From the NCBI RefSeq assembly GCF_000770675.1, contig NZ_AVBG01000013.1, positions 50,505 to 114,504 of the forward strand: a stretch of 64,000 bases of DNA. The letters are read 5' to 3'. Numbering within the stretch: the stretch's first letter is position 1; every line of letters begins with the position of its first letter. The notes beneath the pieces are model-generated. The model saw only the letters and a program-made list of their open reading frames with translations, did not search any database and had not been told where the DNA came from. Made by a program: the position numbers and the translations under genes. Positions 17,960 to 26,547 of the stretch are shown piece after piece. Origin of the DNA: Pontibacillus chungwhensis BH030062. Its GTDB lineage: Bacteria; Bacillota; Bacilli; Bacillales; BH030062.

Positions 17960-18376
17960 ATGTTTCCGTTTACTTGAATTAAGCGTAAGGTGGTTCGGGA
18001 AATCACTCGCTTTCCGCGGCGAGCTGGGGAGCCTCCTCAATCGCTACGCGCTTTCCGGGGTCTCCCCTAAGCTCCTACTGCCGCAGGAGTTTCGCAATTT
18101 CCCGAACCACCTCTGCCATATAGGATGAAACGGAAACATGCCTTATGTGGTAATCCCACCACTTCCACCCCCTTCGAGATGCAGGACCGTTCGTAAAACT
18201 ATAGGAAGGGGGGTCTGGGGAACGAGGAGACTCCTGCGGGAGAAAGAGATCGACGAGACCCCGCAGGGTGGCCTTCCCGAGGAGGCTCGACAGCTCGCCC
18301 GCGGAAAGCGAGTCGTTCCCCAGACACCCCAAGCACTCAATAAACGTAACGGTCTTACCCAAACAAAAGTGTCTCA
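17960..18376 (+). repeat. Composite two-hairpin repeat, copy 2
   Basis: Outer arms ATGTTTCCGTTT (17960-17971) and AAACGGAAACAT (18128-18139) pair perfectly. Hairpin 1 closes with GGTGGTTCGGGAAAT (17989-18003) and ATTTCCCGAACCACC (18097-18111). Hairpin 2 closes with GTCTGGGGAACGA (18213-18225) and TCGTTCCCCAGAC (18313-18325). The tail CAAGCACTCAATAAACGTAA (18329-18348) and the word AAAGTGTCTC are shared with copy 3. The core of hairpin 2 reads as the reverse complement of the hairpin 1 core. It lies between the aldehyde dehydrogenase and nupC genes, and ends close to the nupC terminator. Frames at 18075-18428 are repeat artefacts. Confidence 0.92.
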
Positions 18377-18412
18377 GCTCCGAGTCTTCTATGTAAGTTG
18401 GGGCAATAATGG

Positions 18413-18450
18413 CAAAAAAAACGCTTAGAACATAATGTTCTAAGCGTTTT
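18413..18450 (-). terminator. Terminator of the NupC transporter gene
   Basis: On the minus strand AAACGCTTAGAACAT pairs with ATGTTCTAAGCGTTT and is followed by T8. It lies 6 bp past the stop and next to repeat copy 2. Confidence 0.9.
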
Positions 18451-18455
18451 AGACT

Positions 18456-19670
18456 TTATAAGAATAGTCCAGCGATTGTTGCGGATAGTACAGAACCAAG
18501 TGTCGCACCGATTAGCAACTTCAAGCCAAACTTAGATACGGCTGCACCCTTCTTACTATCAATTCCTTGAACTGTACCGGCAATAATACCGATAGAAGCG
18601 AAGTTCGCGAAGCTTGTTAGGAATACAGATACAATACCAATTGTTTTATCAGACAATTCATTTGGCTGATTAGCCATAATATCTGTCAATTGAAGCATTG
18701 CAACGAATTCGTTTGTGATGATCTTCGTACCCATTAAGCTACCTGCTTGAATGAGGTCGCCAGAAGGAATACCCATTAGGAAAGCAAGTGGAGCTAGTAC
18801 ATACCCTAAAATCTGTTCTAATGTAACCCCAGAGAAAACGCTTGAGATTAGGAAGTTAGCAAAGTCAAGAGAAGCTGTAAATGCTACTAACATCGCAGCT
18901 ACGATTAAAGCAATCTTACCGCCATCGAGAGCGCCGTTCCCCATTGCCTCGAAGAAACTGTTCGCGTTGGAAACTTCTTTAATGTCTACATGGTCTTCTT
19001 CTTTTGATACTTTTACAGGAGCGATAATTGATGCAAGAATAAGGGCACTAAACATGTTCAACGGAATCGCTACAAGTACAAATTGTTCTGGTAACATTTC
19101 AAGATATGCACCTACAATTGAAGCAGATACAGATCCCATTGCGGAGGCACTTACGATATATAGTCGGTTGTTTTCTAAGTGGTGAAACTGAGATTTAATC
19201 GCCAATAACGCTTCAGACTGGCCAAAGAACATACTGTTTACAGCGTTAAATGATTCTACTTTTGGAAGTCCTGTGACTTTAGAAATCGCAGCTCCCATGT
19301 ATTTAATAATCGTAGGTAGAATTTTTAAATATGTTAGTACAGAAAGAAGAACAGCGAAGAAAATAATGATCATAAGAACATCTAGGAAAAAGACGTTCAT
19401 CGGATTTCCATCTTCCCCAACGTTTGCAACGTTTGGAAGAATAAAACTCACACCAGCTCGTCCAGATTGAATGAGCTGATCAAACGCAGCTGAAATTCCT
19501 GTAATAATGATCTTACCAATCTTAGTATTGAACACAAACCAAGTCGTAAACAATTGAAGCACAAGCATAATTCCGATACCTTTATAATTAATGTTGCTTC
19601 TGTTATTGGACATTAAAAATCCGATACCAAGAACGACTACAATTGCAAGCAAGCCAAGTAAAATATTCAT
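18456..19670 (-). CDS. nupC: NupC-family concentrative nucleoside transporter
   Basis: A 404-residue Na+- or H+-coupled nucleoside symporter (CNT family) with 8-10 membrane segments. Characteristic patches: GYVLAPLAFLMGIPSGD, GQSEALLAIK, GSVSASIVGAYLEMLP and the C-terminal FASIGIIAGTVQGID. B. subtilis has several such proteins (NupC, NupG, NupQ), so the symbol is a family label. It is a single gene with a good terminator and a cre-like site 60 bp upstream, suggesting carbon catabolite control. Confidence 0.9.
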   Translation of the reverse strand: MNILLGLLAIVVVLGIGFLMSNNRSNINYKGIGIMLVLQLFTTWFVFNTKIGKIIITGISAAFDQLIQSGRAGVSFILPNVANVGEDGNPMNVFFLDVLMIIIFFAVLLSVLTYLKILPTIIKYMGAAISKVTGLPKVESFNAVNSMFFGQSEALLAIKSQFHHLENNRLYIVSASAMGSVSASIVGAYLEMLPEQFVLVAIPLNMFSALILASIIAPVKVSKEEDHVDIKEVSNANSFFEAMGNGALDGGKIALIVAAMLVAFTASLDFANFLISSVFSGVTLEQILGYVLAPLAFLMGIPSGDLIQAGSLMGTKIITNEFVAMLQLTDIMANQPNELSDKTIGIVSVFLTSFANFASIGIIAGTVQGIDSKKGAAVSKFGLKLLIGATLGSVLSATIAGLFL

Positions 19671-19729
19671 GGCACAAATGCCTCCCTTTCCCTTTTATAT
19701 AAAATTAATAATGATTGATATGACGGCAA

Positions 19730-19743
19730 TGAAAATGCTTTCA
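19730..19743. promoter_or_regulatory. Putative cre (CcpA) site upstream of nupC
   Basis: TGAAAATGCTTTCA matches 13 of 14 positions of TGNNANCGNTNNCA and is nearly palindromic. A weaker match (GATAAACGCTTACA) lies at 19806-19819. Confidence 0.5.
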
Positions 19744-19930
19744 TTAATACCTTCTTACAGAATCATACCAAGTTGTCAGACGTCATGCAAATGCAAACAT
19801 TTCCAGATAAACGCTTACATAGGGAAAAACGTTAATTTATCGCTATTTTCAATAAATAAATTTTTTTCCCTGTTCTCGTAGTATTGTCCTATTGCGTTTG
19901 AATCATGTCGTGTAGAGGTGTTTTTCATCC

Positions 19931-19960
19931 AAAAAAAGCCAGCCCAAAAGGCTGACTTTT
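19931..19960 (-). terminator. Terminator of the LysM-CAP protein gene
   Basis: On the minus strand AAAAGTCAGCC/GGCTGGCTTTTTTT, with a short loop, 4 bp past the stop. Confidence 0.85.
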
Positions 19961-19963
19961 ACA

Positions 19964-20587
19964 TTATTTTGTTATAAATTGTTGAGTCCAATAGTGGCCA
20001 TAACTACCGCCCTGAGCATATCCTACTCCAATATACGTTAAGTCTTTATCAAGAATATTCTTTCTGTGTCCTGGGCTATCCATCCATGCTTGAACAACTT
20101 CTTGCGGAGTGCGTTGACCTGCTGCAATATTTTCTGCTGCTTTACGATACGAAATGTTAAACGACTTCATCATTTCAAACGGTGAGCCATAGGTCGGGGA
20201 ATTATGAGCGAAATAACCTTGGTCTCTCATATCACGTGATTTGTAACGCGCTACACGCGATAACTGCCAATCGCTCTTTAAAGCAGGCAAGCCTTGCTTC
20301 GCCCGTTCCTTGTTTGTAAGGCGAATGACTTCTTGTTCAACTGATTTAATGTCTCCTTTTAGCGGAATTGTAACTCGATCACCAGGATAAATTAAATCAG
20401 GATTACTAAATTGAGGGTTCGCATTAATAATTTCTGTTAGACCAATTTGGTATCGTTTAGAGATCTTCCAAAGGGTGTCACCACTCTTTACGGTATATGT
20501 ATCCGTACTCTGTGCATGGCTAGAACCGGGCACAATCATGACAACAAGTAGAACTGCAAAAAGAAGGGAAAATAGAATCTTCTTCAT
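19964..20587 (-). CDS. Secreted LysM and CAP (SCP/PR1) domain protein, YkwD-like
   Basis: A 207-residue exported protein. A signal peptide (MKKILFSLLFAVLLVVMIV, cleavage after SHA near residue 25) is followed by one LysM domain (YTVKSGDTLWKISKRYQIG...RVTIP, about 31-75), which binds peptidoglycan or chitin-like glycans. A bacterial CAP domain fills 83-205 (LTNKERAKQGLPALK, YFAHNSPTYGSPFEMM, NIAAGQRTPQEVVQAWMDSP, IGVGYAQGG). Similar Bacillus proteins include YkwD and spore-coat-associated LysM proteins; the CAP activity is not established. It is a single gene with its own terminator. Confidence 0.9.
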   Translation of the reverse strand: MKKILFSLLFAVLLVVMIVPGSSHAQSTDTYTVKSGDTLWKISKRYQIGLTEIINANPQFSNPDLIYPGDRVTIPLKGDIKSVEQEVIRLTNKERAKQGLPALKSDWQLSRVARYKSRDMRDQGYFAHNSPTYGSPFEMMKSFNISYRKAAENIAAGQRTPQEVVQAWMDSPGHRKNILDKDLTYIGVGYAQGGSYGHYWTQQFITK

Positions 20588-20741
20588 TTCTTATCGCTCC
20601 TTATTTTTTTAATCATGTGTAGTGTGCCTAAAATAAGGAAAAATACTCATCATTCACAACAATACATTAATAAAACCTACATTTAATAAAGATCAAAAAA
20701 GGGTATTATACATGAATCACTAATTAAAAGGAGTGGGTATA

Positions 20742-21268
20742 GTGGCTGTAGGCTGTCTCTTCATTCATGGGTTTGGTGGAGCTCCTTATGAATTAGAGCC
20801 CCTTTATAAAGAAATGGAAGAGTATTCGAACTGGGAATTAAAAATCCCCATTCTACCCGGTCACGACGAGGACGAATCCCTTAAAGAACACGAGTATATG
20901 GAGTGGGTGCAAAAGGCAGAAAACGATTTAAGGAAGTTGAAAGAAAGGTGTGAGACCGTATATATAATCGGCTACTCAATGGGTGGAGTCATCGCTGCTT
21001 ACCTCTCCACCAAGTACAAGGTTGATAAACTTGTTCTATTTATTTTAAAGAGGTCACAACCCCTACTTTAATCCTTCAAGGTGGAGAGGATGGATTGCTC
21101 CCCCCAAAAAGCGCCAGATACATTTATAATTCCATCCAATCCACAGAAAAAACTCTTCACTTCTTACCTCAGTCCAAGCATATGGTTTGTCACGGCCCAG
21201 ACCAATCCGATCTCATCGACATGTGTTTTGACTTTTTGAGCCACAGTAAACGTACGGAATCTTACTAA
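20742..21268 (+). pseudogene. Broken carboxylesterase (alpha/beta hydrolase) with internal deletion
   Basis: The N-terminal part (GTG at 20742, with AAAGGAG 8 bp upstream) reads LFIHGFGGAPYELEPL and the nucleophile elbow GYSMGGVIAA, as in Est30-type monoglyceride lipases/carboxylesterases. The frame stops at 21071. The missing C-terminus is still present in another frame from about 21044 to 21268: it reads TPTLILQGGEDGLLPPKSA (catalytic Asp) and SKHMVCHGPDQ (catalytic His) up to a natural stop. Intact family members have about 245 residues; the two parts give about 180. So roughly 65 residues, the lid region, have been deleted with a frame change near 21040-21046. Confidence 0.85.
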
Positions 21269-21346
21269 ACTAATAAGATAGGTAAGCCCTCCTTATATGG
21301 AGGACTTAGTTTTGAGATGGTTATGTTATGCGATAAATGGAGTGAT

Positions 21347-21776
21347 GTTTCCGTCAGCCTTAGTGGAGCGTAAGGTGGGCCTGGAAACCACTCGCTTTCC
21401 GCGGGCGAGCTGGCGAGCCTCCTCGGGAAAACCACCCTGTGGGGTCTCGTCTACCTCTTTCTCCCGCAGGAGTCTCGTAATTTCCAGGCCCACCTTTGCC
21501 AAATAGGGAGAGACGGAAACGTGCCATAGTTGGTAAGTATGGGGATTAAGAGCAAATATAATAGGCGGGTCGTTCACCTGTTTAACGTTAGGGCAGGCTT
21601 GGGGACTGCGAGACTCCCGCGGGGTAAGGAGCCTAGGGGAGACCCCACAGAGAGCGAAAGCGAACGAGGAGGCTCCCCCAGCTCCCCGCAGGAAAGCGAG
21701 TAGTCCCCAAGCCTGCCCTTGCACTTATAAACGTAACGGCCCTCAGTCACAATAAAGTGTCTCGATATCGAGTCTT
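21347..21776 (+). repeat. Composite two-hairpin repeat, copy 3
   Basis: Outer arms GTTTCCGTC (21347-21355) and GACGGAAAC (21512-21520). Hairpin 1 closes with AAGGTGGGCCTGGAAA (21372-21387) and TTTCCAGGCCCACCTT (21481-21496), 16 perfect pairs. Hairpin 2 closes with GGGCAGGCTTGGGGACT (21591-21607) and AGTCCCCAAGCCTGCCC (21702-21718), 17 perfect pairs. The shared tail GCACTTATAAACGTAACGG is followed by AAAGTGTCTCGATATCGAG. It lies between the broken esterase and the appC terminator. Frames in 21297-21801 come from this repeat and are not genes. Confidence 0.92.
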
Positions 21777-21785
21777 CGTTGAAAT

Positions 21786-21820
21786 TAAAAAAATCTACCA
21801 AAGAAACTTTGGTAGATTTT
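21786..21820 (-). terminator. Terminator of the app operon
   Basis: On the minus strand AAATCTACCAAAG/CTTTGGTAGATTTTTTT right after the appC stop. Repeat copy 3 follows at once. Confidence 0.88.
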
Positions 21821-21822
21821 AC

Positions 21823-22740
21823 TTAACGGAAGGATTTTGGATTAAAGGCATCTTTAACCCCTTCTCCGATAAAGTTAATGGCTAGGATTGTAAATACAAG
21901 GATTACTGCTGGTGGAACCCAAATCCATGGCATATCCTGAAGAACTTCAGGTTGTTGAGAGGCACTCAACATGTTCCCCCAACTTGGCACTTCCTGTGGT
22001 ACCCCAAACCCTAAGTAGCTTAGAGCTGATTCGGCTACTATCATGTTCGCAAACAAAATTGTCGCTTGAACAATGACGGTTGTAAGAACATTTGGTAGCA
22101 AGTGTTTCATAATAACTTTATTCGGTCGGCCACCGATTGAAGTGGCAGCTAGTACATATTCATTTTCTTTTTCAGATAATATCTTACTACGGACAAGACG
22201 GGCAACCCCACCCCAACCGAGAAGACTAATAACCCCAATTAGTACACCGACACCGCCAACTTTACCGAAAAGGATTGCATTAAGAACGATAACGAATACT
22301 AAGAACGGGAAGTTTAAAACAAAGTCTGTGAATCGCATTAACATACTATCTACGATTCCACCGAAGAAACCAGCAATGGCTCCTACAATGACTCCAAGTA
22401 GCAAAATAATCATTGTACAACTAATACCAACAAATAACGATACTCGTCCTCCATATAACAAGCGAACGAAAACGTCTCGTCCACTAGTATCCGTTCCAAA
22501 CCAGTGCTCGGAAGAAGGAGGAAGTTTCATTTGCCCAATATTAACTCGTGAAATATCCACGGTAGTTATGTATGGAGCTAAAAAGGATAGGATTGCTAAG
22601 ATGATTAAATAAACTAAACTAATCATCGCTAATTTGTTCTTCATAAACTTTCTACGGGCCATTGCCCAAGGGGACATACTCTTGGGTGGCTTTGTTGTTT
22701 TTAGTTGTGGGTCTTTGTTAGGAACAACTTCCATAGCCAC
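21823..22740 (-). CDS. appC: Oligopeptide ABC transporter permease (AppC/OppC)
   Basis: A 305-residue inner-membrane permease of the DppC/OppC family, last gene of a five-gene app-type operon. An N-terminal cytoplasmic extension of about 35 residues is followed by helix 1 (MISLVYLIILAILSFLAPYI), the conserved periplasmic patch HWFGTDTSGRDVFVRLLYGGR, and the EAA loop region EYVLAATSIGGRPNKVIMKHLLPN. Its GTG/ATG start overlaps closely with the end of appB (5-bp gap). Confidence 0.95.
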   Translation of the reverse strand: MAMEVVPNKDPQLKTTKPPKSMSPWAMARRKFMKNKLAMISLVYLIILAILSFLAPYITTVDISRVNIGQMKLPPSSEHWFGTDTSGRDVFVRLLYGGRVSLFVGISCTMIILLLGVIVGAIAGFFGGIVDSMLMRFTDFVLNFPFLVFVIVLNAILFGKVGGVGVLIGVISLLGWGGVARLVRSKILSEKENEYVLAATSIGGRPNKVIMKHLLPNVLTTVIVQATILFANMIVAESALSYLGFGVPQEVPSWGNMLSASQQPEVLQDMPWIWVPPAVILVFTILAINFIGEGVKDAFNPKSFR

Positions 22741-22745
22741 ACCTC

Positions 22746-23711
22746 CTAATCAATTCTGATCCTTGGGTCAACGATTCCGTATAATATATCAGCGATCAAG
22801 TTACCAATTAGTACAATGAACGAGAACATTAAAGTTAACGTCATCAGTGTCGGATAATCAGAAGCTTGAACTGACGTTAGGAATAATTGTCCTAAACCTG
22901 GATAAGTAAAAATCGTTTCTGTAATCAGTGCACCGTTAACTAAAGATACTAAATCAAAACCTAAGAAAGTAATCAAAGGAATAACAGAGTTTCTTAAAAT
23001 GTGGTGATTATAAATTCTTGATTCTGGCGTACCTTTTGCACGAGCTGTTCGTACAAAGTCTTTATTACTGTTATCAATAATATCGTTACGCAAGAATTGT
23101 GTGTAACTCGCCGTTCCCATAGCCCCTAATACTAGTGCAGGTAAGAACGTATGATAGACCTTACTTAACCACCAGTCTAGTGTACCTTCATCAACGGCTA
23201 TGTTAACGGAACCATTAAACGGAAACCAACCTAATTGGAATGAGAAGAAATAAATCGCAAAAACACCTGCGATATAACTAGGGATCGCCAACATCATGTA
23301 GTTAAATCCACCGATAAAGTGGTCCAATTTAGTGTAAGGCCTTCTCCCAGCTGTCATTCCCATAGCAAAGGCAAAGCAGTATGTGATGACTAATGACATT
23401 ATTCCCAAGAATAAAGTGTTTGGCAAACGTTGAGCAACTAAATCACTTACAGGGATCTTGTACTTAACAGATTTACCAAAATCTCCTTGAACAAATCCAG
23501 TGATCCAATCGTAATACTGTACATGAATAGGATCATTATATCCTAACTTCTCACGCATTTCTTCAATATACTCTGGATCGGTATTATTCGGATCTATCTC
23601 TCCAGAGAAGGGATCTCCTGGCATTGCTAATGCCAGGAAGAACACTACAATGGAGATAAGGAGTAACATCGGAATCATGCCTAATAATCTACGAAGTGTG
23701 TACTTTAACAT
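22746..23711 (-). CDS. appB: Oligopeptide ABC transporter permease (AppB/OppB)
   Basis: A 321-residue DppB/OppB permease. It starts MLKYTLRRLLGMIP and contains the EAA loop RTARAKGTPESRIYNHHILR and the C-terminal VQASDYPTLMTLTLMFS and DPRIRID typical of the family. The ATG at 23711 is preferred to that at 23717 because the AAGGGGA site is only 1 bp from the latter and 7 bp from the former. It pairs with AppC to form the channel. Confidence 0.94.
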   Translation of the reverse strand: MLKYTLRRLLGMIPMLLLISIVVFFLALAMPGDPFSGEIDPNNTDPEYIEEMREKLGYNDPIHVQYYDWITGFVQGDFGKSVKYKIPVSDLVAQRLPNTLFLGIMSLVITYCFAFAMGMTAGRRPYTKLDHFIGGFNYMMLAIPSYIAGVFAIYFFSFQLGWFPFNGSVNIAVDEGTLDWWLSKVYHTFLPALVLGAMGTASYTQFLRNDIIDNSNKDFVRTARAKGTPESRIYNHHILRNSVIPLITFLGFDLVSLVNGALITETIFTYPGLGQLFLTSVQASDYPTLMTLTLMFSFIVLIGNLIADILYGIVDPRIRID

Positions 23712-23746
23712 GGACATTCCCCTTATCTAATACTTACAAGATGGTC

Positions 23747-25510
23747 TTAGTTCTGGATGTACCATTCGTGAGGGCTGTTAGAACCTGATACATCAAATTC
23801 AACTCCACCTACACGCTTGTTTACACCATAAATTTCTTGAAGTTCAGCAATGTAAAGCATTGGTAGCTGCTCGTTAAGAAGTTGTTGCCATTCACCATAA
23901 ACTTCTTTACGTTTTTCTTGATCTGTACCAACTACATCAATGTCAATCGCATCTTCTAGAAGCTGATCACTTTCTTCGTTCACCCAACGAGTATAGTTCC
24001 AAAGCTGGTCAGACTTCCAAAGAGCAGATGGGTCTGGGTCAGTACCTGTACCCCAACCACCGAAGTACACTTCAATACCTTCAGCATCTTTCTCAAGCTT
24101 GTCATAGTAAAGGCTTGATTCGATCATTTCTAGTTCAGATTTCAGTCCTACCTCTTCCCAGTACTGAGTTAATGCTTTTGCACGGGACTCAAATGTTGGG
24201 TTTGTAGAAGAATAGTGAGCAAAGTTAACGACGAACTCTTCACCATTTGGATCTTCACGGAAACCGTCATCGTTTACATCTTTATATCCTGCTTCATCAA
24301 GAAGACTTTTCGCTTTTTCTGGATCATATGCATAGTCGTTTAGTTCGTCTTGATCAGCTGCAATCCAGTGAGCAGTTGGTACTGGTGCGTTTACTTTAGA
24401 ACCATAACCACTAAAGAATGCGTCAATCCACTGGTCACGATCAATTGCATGGTACATTGCTTTACGAAGCTTTAAGTTTGCGTATTTGTCATTTTGTTCA
24501 ACAACTTCTTTCTTTTCGTTGTCGAACTTACCAAATTTGAATCCAACATAGTAGTATGCAAGACCAGGATATGTTACAAGATCAACATTTTCCATTTTTT
24601 CTACTTGTTCACCTAGTGTAGGGTGAACAGGAACCATGTCCACATCACCATTTTCAAGAGCACCAATTACTGCTTTGTTATCAATTACTTTAACGATAAC
24701 TTTGTCTAGCTTAGGAGCGCCTTTCCAATAGTCTTCATTTGCTTCAAACTGGTACGATTCACCAGGTACAACTTTAGTAAGTTTAAATGGTCCAGTACCC
24801 ATCATGCTTTGACGTGTTTTTTCACTGTCAAGAATGTCAGCTACTTCTACACCTTCCCAGTAGCTACGGTTCATAGGATATGACCAAACATTAAGTAAGT
24901 TGTTTACACGAGCTTTGTCGAATGTAATCTTAATTTCATAATCACTAATAACTTCGATACCAGAGATGCTGTCCGCTTCTCCATCACGGTAAGCTTTTGC
25001 ACCTTCGATTGTTTCAACGTTTGCATAACGAGGACCTTCATAATCTGGGCTAGCAAGCGTTTCAAGTGCGAACTTCCAGTCTTCAACTGTTAGCTCATCA
25101 CCATTATGCCATTTAATACCTTCTTCAAATGTGAATGTATACACTTTGTTATCCTCAGTGCTCCAATCAGCAACATTTGGTTGAATAGCTAAATTCTCGT
25201 CATATTCGAATAATGGATCTACAGCGAACTGGATAATTTCAAAGTCAGTTGCTGTACCATAGTAGTGAACGTTCAAGATACCTTCTGGTTCACCATCAAT
25301 TGCGTAATTTAACGTTCCACCCTCTTGTGGCTCTCCACTTGCTTCTTCTCCACTGTCACCTTCAGAACCTGTGTCCTCAGTCGTATCTTCCGTGTCGGTA
25401 TCTTCACCGTCACCTGAATCTCCGTTAGCATCACTGTTACATGCTGCTAAGAATAACGTTAGCATTAACATTAAAGACATTAGCCAATAAAAACTTCTTT
25501 TGTTCTTCAT
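23747..25510 (-). CDS. appA: Oligopeptide-binding lipoprotein (AppA/OppA)
   Basis: A 587-residue extracytoplasmic solute-binding protein, family 5. The lipobox LFLAAC gives a lipidated Cys at about residue 24. It is followed by a strongly acidic linker of about 35 residues (Asp/Glu/Ser/Gly), then the SBP_bac_5 domain from about residue 65 (NYAIDGEPEGILNVHYYG, WHNGDELTVEDWKFALE, LRKAMYHAIDRDQWIDAF). The acidity suits a surface protein of a halophile. Its intact length matters because appA is disrupted in some laboratory B. subtilis strains; here it looks full length. It sits between appF and appB, the app order. Confidence 0.94.
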   Translation of the reverse strand: MKNKRSFYWLMSLMLMLTLFLAACNSDANGDSGDGEDTDTEDTTEDTGSEGDSGEEASGEPQEGGTLNYAIDGEPEGILNVHYYGTATDFEIIQFAVDPLFEYDENLAIQPNVADWSTEDNKVYTFTFEEGIKWHNGDELTVEDWKFALETLASPDYEGPRYANVETIEGAKAYRDGEADSISGIEVISDYEIKITFDKARVNNLLNVWSYPMNRSYWEGVEVADILDSEKTRQSMMGTGPFKLTKVVPGESYQFEANEDYWKGAPKLDKVIVKVIDNKAVIGALENGDVDMVPVHPTLGEQVEKMENVDLVTYPGLAYYYVGFKFGKFDNEKKEVVEQNDKYANLKLRKAMYHAIDRDQWIDAFFSGYGSKVNAPVPTAHWIAADQDELNDYAYDPEKAKSLLDEAGYKDVNDDGFREDPNGEEFVVNFAHYSSTNPTFESRAKALTQYWEEVGLKSELEMIESSLYYDKLEKDAEGIEVYFGGWGTGTDPDPSALWKSDQLWNYTRWVNEESDQLLEDAIDIDVVGTDQEKRKEVYGEWQQLLNEQLPMLYIAELQEIYGVNKRVGGVEFDVSGSNSPHEWYIQN

Positions 25511-25545
25511 GAAAAAATGAACCCCCCTGATATTTTTAATGATTA

Positions 25546-26547
25546 TTACTCATAAAGAAGACATGCGACGTGCTGACCTGGTTTCACCTCCTTTAATTGA
25601 GGTTTAATTTTAGAACATTCATCCATCGCTTTTGGACACCTTGTATGGAAAGGGCACCCAGATGGTGGATTTTCAGGACTTGGAACATCCCCTTCAAGGA
25701 CAATCCGCTCACGCTTTTGCCCAATTTTCGAGGCGTCTGGGACTGCTGAAATCAACGCTTGTGTATACGGGTGTAAAGGCTCTGCATAAATAGAGCTCTT
25801 CTCAGCTACTTCCATGATATTTCCTAGATACATAACACCGATTCGATCACTCATGTGTTTTACAACACTCAAGTCGTGTGCGATAAAGAGATAGGTTAAA
25901 TCAAATTCATCTTGTAACTCATTTAATAGATTCAACACTTGTGACTGTACAGAAACGTCCAATGCAGATACAGGCTCGTCCGCAATAATGAGCTTTGGTT
26001 TAAGCGCAAGCGCTCTGGCAATCCCTATACGCTGACGCTGTCCACCTGAAAACTCGTGTGCGTACTTATAGTAAGCATCTTCAGGAAGGCCTACACGATT
26101 TAACAAATCCATAACTTCCGCTTTTAACTCTTCACCTTTACGGTTTTTATGGTAGTTCTTAATAGGTTCGCTTACGATATCCCCAACCATTTGCATAGGA
26201 TTTAAAGAAGCGTAAGGGTCCTGGAAGACCATTTGGATATCTTGTCGGATATCGCGAAGTCGTTTTCCTGTCAGTTTGGTAATATCTTCGCCGTTGAAGA
26301 GCACCTCTCCATCCGTAGGATCTAGTAATCTTAAAATGGAGCGACCAGTAGTAGATTTCCCACAGCCCGACTCGCCTACAAGCCCAAGTGTTTCTCCTTT
26401 CTTAATGTCAAAAGAAACACCATCTACTGCTTTTACGGCCCCGATCGTGCGCTTGAAAAAGCCGCCCTTTACCGGGAAATGCATCTTCAAATCGTTCACT
26501 TCTAGCAATTTTTCGGTTTGAGATTTGTTCAATTCGGTTATACTCAT
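25546..26547 (-). CDS. appF: Oligopeptide ABC transporter ATPase (AppF/OppF)
   Basis: A 333-residue ATPase with Walker A GESGCGKST, signature FSGGQRQRIGIARAL and Walker B LIIADEPVSALDVS. The C-terminal oligopeptide/dipeptide extension carries the Cys cluster GCPFHTRCPKAMDEC, which binds a 4Fe-4S cluster in related proteins. It overlaps appD by 4 bp, and both ATPases are needed for transport. Confidence 0.95.
   Translation of the reverse strand: MSITELNKSQTEKLLEVNDLKMHFPVKGGFFKRTIGAVKAVDGVSFDIKKGETLGLVGESGCGKSTTGRSILRLLDPTDGEVLFNGEDITKLTGKRLRDIRQDIQMVFQDPYASLNPMQMVGDIVSEPIKNYHKNRKGEELKAEVMDLLNRVGLPEDAYYKYAHEFSGGQRQRIGIARALALKPKLIIADEPVSALDVSVQSQVLNLLNELQDEFDLTYLFIAHDLSVVKHMSDRIGVMYLGNIMEVAEKSSIYAEPLHPYTQALISAVPDASKIGQKRERIVLEGDVPSPENPPSGCPFHTRCPKAMDECSKIKPQLKEVKPGQHVACLLYE

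Noticed and set aside
18075..18428. Overlapping frames of 65-96 residues in repeat copy 2
   Set aside because: Same repeat artefact; frames exist on both strands and match those in copies 1 and 3.
17829..18455. OLE-like or other large ornate ncRNA
   Set aside because: The composite repeat is smaller, repeated three times and lacks an adjacent OLE-associated protein gene, so I keep it as a repeat of unknown kind.
21297..21801. Three frames of 69-132 residues in repeat copy 3
   Set aside because: Repeat artefact, no start signals, stem-loop sequence explains the lack of stops.
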